A stretch of DNA of 64,000 nucleotides from Sinobaca qinghaiensis (GTDB taxonomy: Bacteria; Bacillota; Bacilli; Bacillales; Marinococcaceae), in NCBI RefSeq assembly GCF_003610495.1, contig NZ_RAPK01000008.1, forward strand, positions 295,296-359,295, read 5' to 3'. A program made the position numbers and the translations under genes. Shown here in pieces: positions 61,882-64,000 of this stretch. Each line of letters begins with the position of its first letter. Position 1 is the first letter of the stretch. The notes below the pieces were generated by a model. It ran no database searches and was not told where the DNA came from. It was given only the letters and a program-made list of their open reading frames with translations.

Positions 61882-62325
61882 TTGGACTTATCAACGATTA
61901 AAGAAAAAGTAAAAGAAGGCGCTCAGGGGAAGATGACGATTACACTTACCGAAGAGATGCTTCTTAAGCTGATGAATGTTAAAAAGATCGACAACGTCAA
62001 AATTACGAATGTTACCGTTGAAAAGCGCAAGCTGCGGATAGATGGTACAGTCACAAAAATGCATATCCCCATTCATTTCAACGTTCAGCTTCGTCCTGCT
62101 TATACCATTGACCGCTCCATCTTTTTTAAGATCAAAAAGATCCGTCCCATTAATGGAAAATGGCTGCGAAAAAAGATCTTTCATCAGCCTCCAATGATGA
62201 CAATGAAAGGTAAAGTCGTCGGCTTTCACCTCGATTCCGTGAAACAGCTGCAGTATATTCCGGTCGGCCAGTTTGACTCCTACTATTTTGAGAACCGGAA
62301 AGTCCACATAAAACTAAAACTTTAA
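61882..62325 (+). CDS. Uncharacterised protein, copy A of a paralogous pair
   Basis: 147 residues from TTG 61882; AAGGAGG lies at 61866-61872, 9 bases upstream. Strongly basic, with repeated beta-strand patterns (VKITNVTVEKRKLRIDGTVTKMHIP), then KKIRPINGKWLRKKIF and a closing YIPVGQFDSYYFENRKVHIKLKL. No signal peptide. It is clearly homologous to the protein at 63467-63916 (shared IDGTxTKMxIP, W-x-x-KKIF-x-x-PP, GFH, Q-YIPVG blocks). The strand pattern resembles half of a lipid-binding barrel, but I do not recognise a family. The gene is convergent with the pseudo-beta-lactamase gene. Confidence 0.7.
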   Translation: MDLSTIKEKVKEGAQGKMTITLTEEMLLKLMNVKKIDNVKITNVTVEKRKLRIDGTVTKMHIPIHFNVQLRPAYTIDRSIFFKIKKIRPINGKWLRKKIFHQPPMMTMKGKVVGFHLDSVKQLQYIPVGQFDSYYFENRKVHIKLKL

Positions 62326-62330
62326 TACAC

Positions 62331-62358
62331 AAAAAAGCAGCCGCTCCGGCTGCTTTTC
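62331..62358. terminator. Bidirectional terminator
   Basis: Arms AAAAGCAGCCG / CGGCTGCTTTT around a CTC loop, T-rich right flank, between copy A and the convergent hydrolase-like gene. Confidence 0.83.
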
Positions 62359-62366
62359 TTTTACTA

Positions 62367-63383
62367 TTACTTTATAAAAATCTCTTCAATTTTCCTGACC
62401 ATTTCGTGAGCTCCGTCTTCTTTATTGGAACATACCGCCACAGCAAGGTTCTGATCCGGTCTGTAGAAGGATCGGAAGTTAGCTCCTGGATCGTAGCCCA
62501 TTAAAATGTATTTCACTACTTCCTCTCCTTCCCTTTCCATATAACCGGCATATCCGTAGGAAATAGATTCTGATAGGGATACATGCGGCTCTAAAAAGAT
62601 CGTTGTCATTTCCTTCGACAGCAGTTTACAGCTCATCAGCGCTTCCCAGAAAAGTACCATGTCAGCAGCCGTTGTATAAGCTCCGCGGTCGGGGCCGCCT
62701 TTAATCGGAATGGCATAGTGGTTGGTTTTGGATTCTCCTTCTTTTGTTTCTATGTAGCCGACTGCCGTTCTCTCCGGAAGCTGGTCCAATTTGAAATAAC
62801 CAGAATCTTTCATCCCGGCTTTTTCAAACACATGCTGCTCTATATACTCACTGAAATCCATGCCGGTAACCTGCTCTATAATCAATCCCAATACAATATA
62901 TCCTGCGTGGTTTGCATGAAACATGGCTTCCACCGGTGATACCATTTTCTTCTGCTGAAACAATGATAGATAATCGCTCGTTTTTTTCATCCGGTACATC
63001 GGTTTCTGGATCCATAGATCTTCATATGCCCTCATTGTTTCGTCTTCAAAATAATCAGGAATGCCCGACGTATGAAGCAGCAGGTGTTTTATAGTAATAT
63101 CTTCATCAAAATAAGGGAATGTAATATCCAGACAGTCCTTTAACAATGTATCGAAATCCAGCTTTTCTTCCTCTATCAGCCGGCACACCGCCACCGCTGT
63201 GAAAATCTGGCTGCCGGACGCCATGTTAAATCTTGTAGTTATCTGGTTTTCCCATTTTTCGGGTAGATTTGCAAAACCGCTGCTGCCGCTCCCCTGCTTC
63301 TCTTTACCCCTCGCGGAGAATGTGCCGGAAAAGCCTATTTCTTTTTGCAGTGCCTGAATTTGTTCTATTTCCTTATTATTCAT
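62367..63383 (-). CDS. Class C beta-lactamase-like protein lacking catalytic residues
   Basis: 338 residues of the serine beta-lactamase/D-peptidase fold, no signal peptide. The usual first motif S-x-x-K reads S56-G-S-Q59, so the Lys is lost; the usual Y-x-N reads H156-A-N158, so the Tyr is lost. The third motif (usually K-T-G or H-x-G) reads MGYDPGANFRS. The rest is well kept: FNMASGSQIFTAVAVCRLIEEEKL, HLLLHTSGIPDYFED, NHAGYIVLGLIIEQVTG. It therefore looks like a pseudoenzyme or one with altered chemistry. I checked both substituted codons on the DNA. It lies between two paralogous genes of unknown family. Confidence 0.85.
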   Translation of the reverse strand: MNNKEIEQIQALQKEIGFSGTFSARGKEKQGSGSSGFANLPEKWENQITTRFNMASGSQIFTAVAVCRLIEEEKLDFDTLLKDCLDITFPYFDEDITIKHLLLHTSGIPDYFEDETMRAYEDLWIQKPMYRMKKTSDYLSLFQQKKMVSPVEAMFHANHAGYIVLGLIIEQVTGMDFSEYIEQHVFEKAGMKDSGYFKLDQLPERTAVGYIETKEGESKTNHYAIPIKGGPDRGAYTTAADMVLFWEALMSCKLLSKEMTTIFLEPHVSLSESISYGYAGYMEREGEEVVKYILMGYDPGANFRSFYRPDQNLAVAVCSNKEDGAHEMVRKIEEIFIK

Positions 63384-63466
63384 GTTTGTTCTGTCCCCTT
63401 TCTTCTATAGGAAATGTATCACATTTCACTGCACTGCGATAATATTCAATTAAAGGAGAATGCCGT

Positions 63467-63916
63467 ATGGACCGTTTTTTAAATGAGATAAAAAAGAAAG
63501 TCCAGCACTATGCTGAAAATGGTGTTACTATCCCCATCAATGAAACAATGCTTCGCAAGCTTCTTCAAGTAAAAAAGATAGAACAGGTGGAAGTGACACA
63601 TGCAGCTATTCTGGATCAAATGATTCGTATAGATGGGACGTTTACGAAAATGCGTATACCTGTAAAATATTCTATTTATTTGGAGCCGGCCCACACCGAA
63701 GACCGCACGATTTATTTCAGATTAAGGCGGACCGCGCCCCTCGATGCTTCCTGGATTCACAAAAAAATATTTAACCGTCCGCCTTATTTTTCCATCGATG
63801 GGGATCTAATCGGCTTTCACATGGAAGTAATTAAACAGATGCAGCATATTCCGGTAGGAAAGGTAGATACTTTTTATACAGAAAACGGGAAGATTCAAGT
63901 CGTTTTAAAAGCCTGA
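63467..63916 (+). CDS. Uncharacterised protein, copy B of a paralogous pair
   Basis: 149 residues, AAAGGAG 8 bases before the ATG. Aligns along its length with the protein at 61882-62325: both open with about 30 residues of helix, then VKKIExVEVTHA and VKKIDNVKITNV, IDGTFTKMRIPVKY and IDGTVTKMHIPIHF, WIHKKIFNRPP and WLRKKIFHQPP, GFHMEVIKQMQHIPVGKVD and GFHLDSVKQLQYIPVGQFD. Basic, no membrane segment. The pair flanks the pseudo-beta-lactamase gene. No function is known to me. Confidence 0.72.
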   Translation: MDRFLNEIKKKVQHYAENGVTIPINETMLRKLLQVKKIEQVEVTHAAILDQMIRIDGTFTKMRIPVKYSIYLEPAHTEDRTIYFRLRRTAPLDASWIHKKIFNRPPYFSIDGDLIGFHMEVIKQMQHIPVGKVDTFYTENGKIQVVLKA

Positions 63917-63938
63917 TCTCCTGTTTTTTCAATATTTC

Positions 63939-63967
63939 TTGTGCTATCTCCCCCCTGCCTCTATACT
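63939..63967 (+). promoter_or_regulatory. Promoter of a gene beyond the window
   Basis: A -35 box TTGTGC and a -10 box TATACT separated by 17 bases; a GTGGGGGA ribosome-like site lies at the very end of the window. Confidence 0.55.
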
Positions 63968-64000
63968 GTATGAGAACTACATTATCAACAGTGGGGGAAA

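Noticed and set aside
1-64000. CRISPR arrays, prophage, insertion sequences and rRNA
   Set aside because: I looked for regularly spaced repeats, transposase or integrase motifs, phage structural genes and rRNA, and saw none.

Overview
The window looks like a chromosomal segment from a low-to-moderate GC Bacillaceae-type Firmicute, probably salt- or alkali-adapted. Evidence seen directly: strong AGGAGG ribosome sites with ATG, GTG and TTG starts, AbrB and an Asp23 protein, a YtxH protein, an RsbR/YtvA-type STAS protein, UvsE, PucR, cre-like boxes, and many surface proteins rich in Asp and Glu. Genus is not determined. There is no rRNA, CRISPR array, integrase or intact insertion sequence. One tRNA-Arg(CCT) is present. 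The window opens inside a gene and ends just after a promoter for a gene outside it.

Layout. 1-4.7 kb: the end of an unknown gene, a large deacetylase plus GH18 fusion, three tiny membrane proteins, and a CruF-type carotenoid protein. 4.7-10.8 kb: an aldo/keto reductase; a sugar-acid unit (dehydrogenase, four-carbon acid sugar kinase, GntP permease) facing its GntR/FCD regulator across an operator region; and a GNAT. 10.8-15.4 kb: MarR plus a molybdopterin oxidoreductase, divergent from a two-gene ABC exporter across a 30-bp palindrome. 15.3-16.6 kb: an AT-rich patch with a DUF4352 protein and a palindromic repeat, flanked by a 16-bp direct repeat that appears to have split the exporter terminator. 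Then come the tRNA, lactate permease with IclR, an SGNH hydrolase and UvsE. 22-28 kb: MarR-MMPL exporter, a YfcC carrier and PhzF. 28-28.9 kb: a VbhA-Fic toxin-antitoxin pair. 29-38 kb: acetyltransferases, GAF-STAS, a sulfotransferase, a chemoreceptor, an AbrB-like protein, and D-serine dehydratase overlapping a c-di-GMP phosphodiesterase. 38-43 kb: YtxH, a hydrolase, a tubby-like protein, an SDR, Asp23-AbrB, and a fused double AhpD-like protein. 43-49.9 kb: a cation exporter, an ABC transporter behind a dead-ATPase/LytTR regulator, a CynX-type MFS, and a coupled Rieske-amidohydrolase pair.

50-60.2 kb holds the clearest metabolic system. It is a reductive pyrimidine-degradation cluster: a PucR regulator facing genes for an NCS1 permease, dihydropyrimidinase, PreA, PreT, beta-ureidopropionase and an omega-transaminase. 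Together they can take uracil or thymine to beta-alanine (or its methyl homologue) and on to the semialdehyde. The last 4 kb has a tautomerase, a DUF5996 protein, and a class C beta-lactamase-like protein lacking its usual catalytic residues, lying between two paralogous genes of unknown family.

The best candidates for something undescribed are the deacetylase-GH18 fusion without a signal peptide, the pseudoenzyme with its flanking paralogues, the dead-ABC/LytTR regulator, and the split-terminator insertion. Domain calls come from reading motifs by eye; no database search was run.
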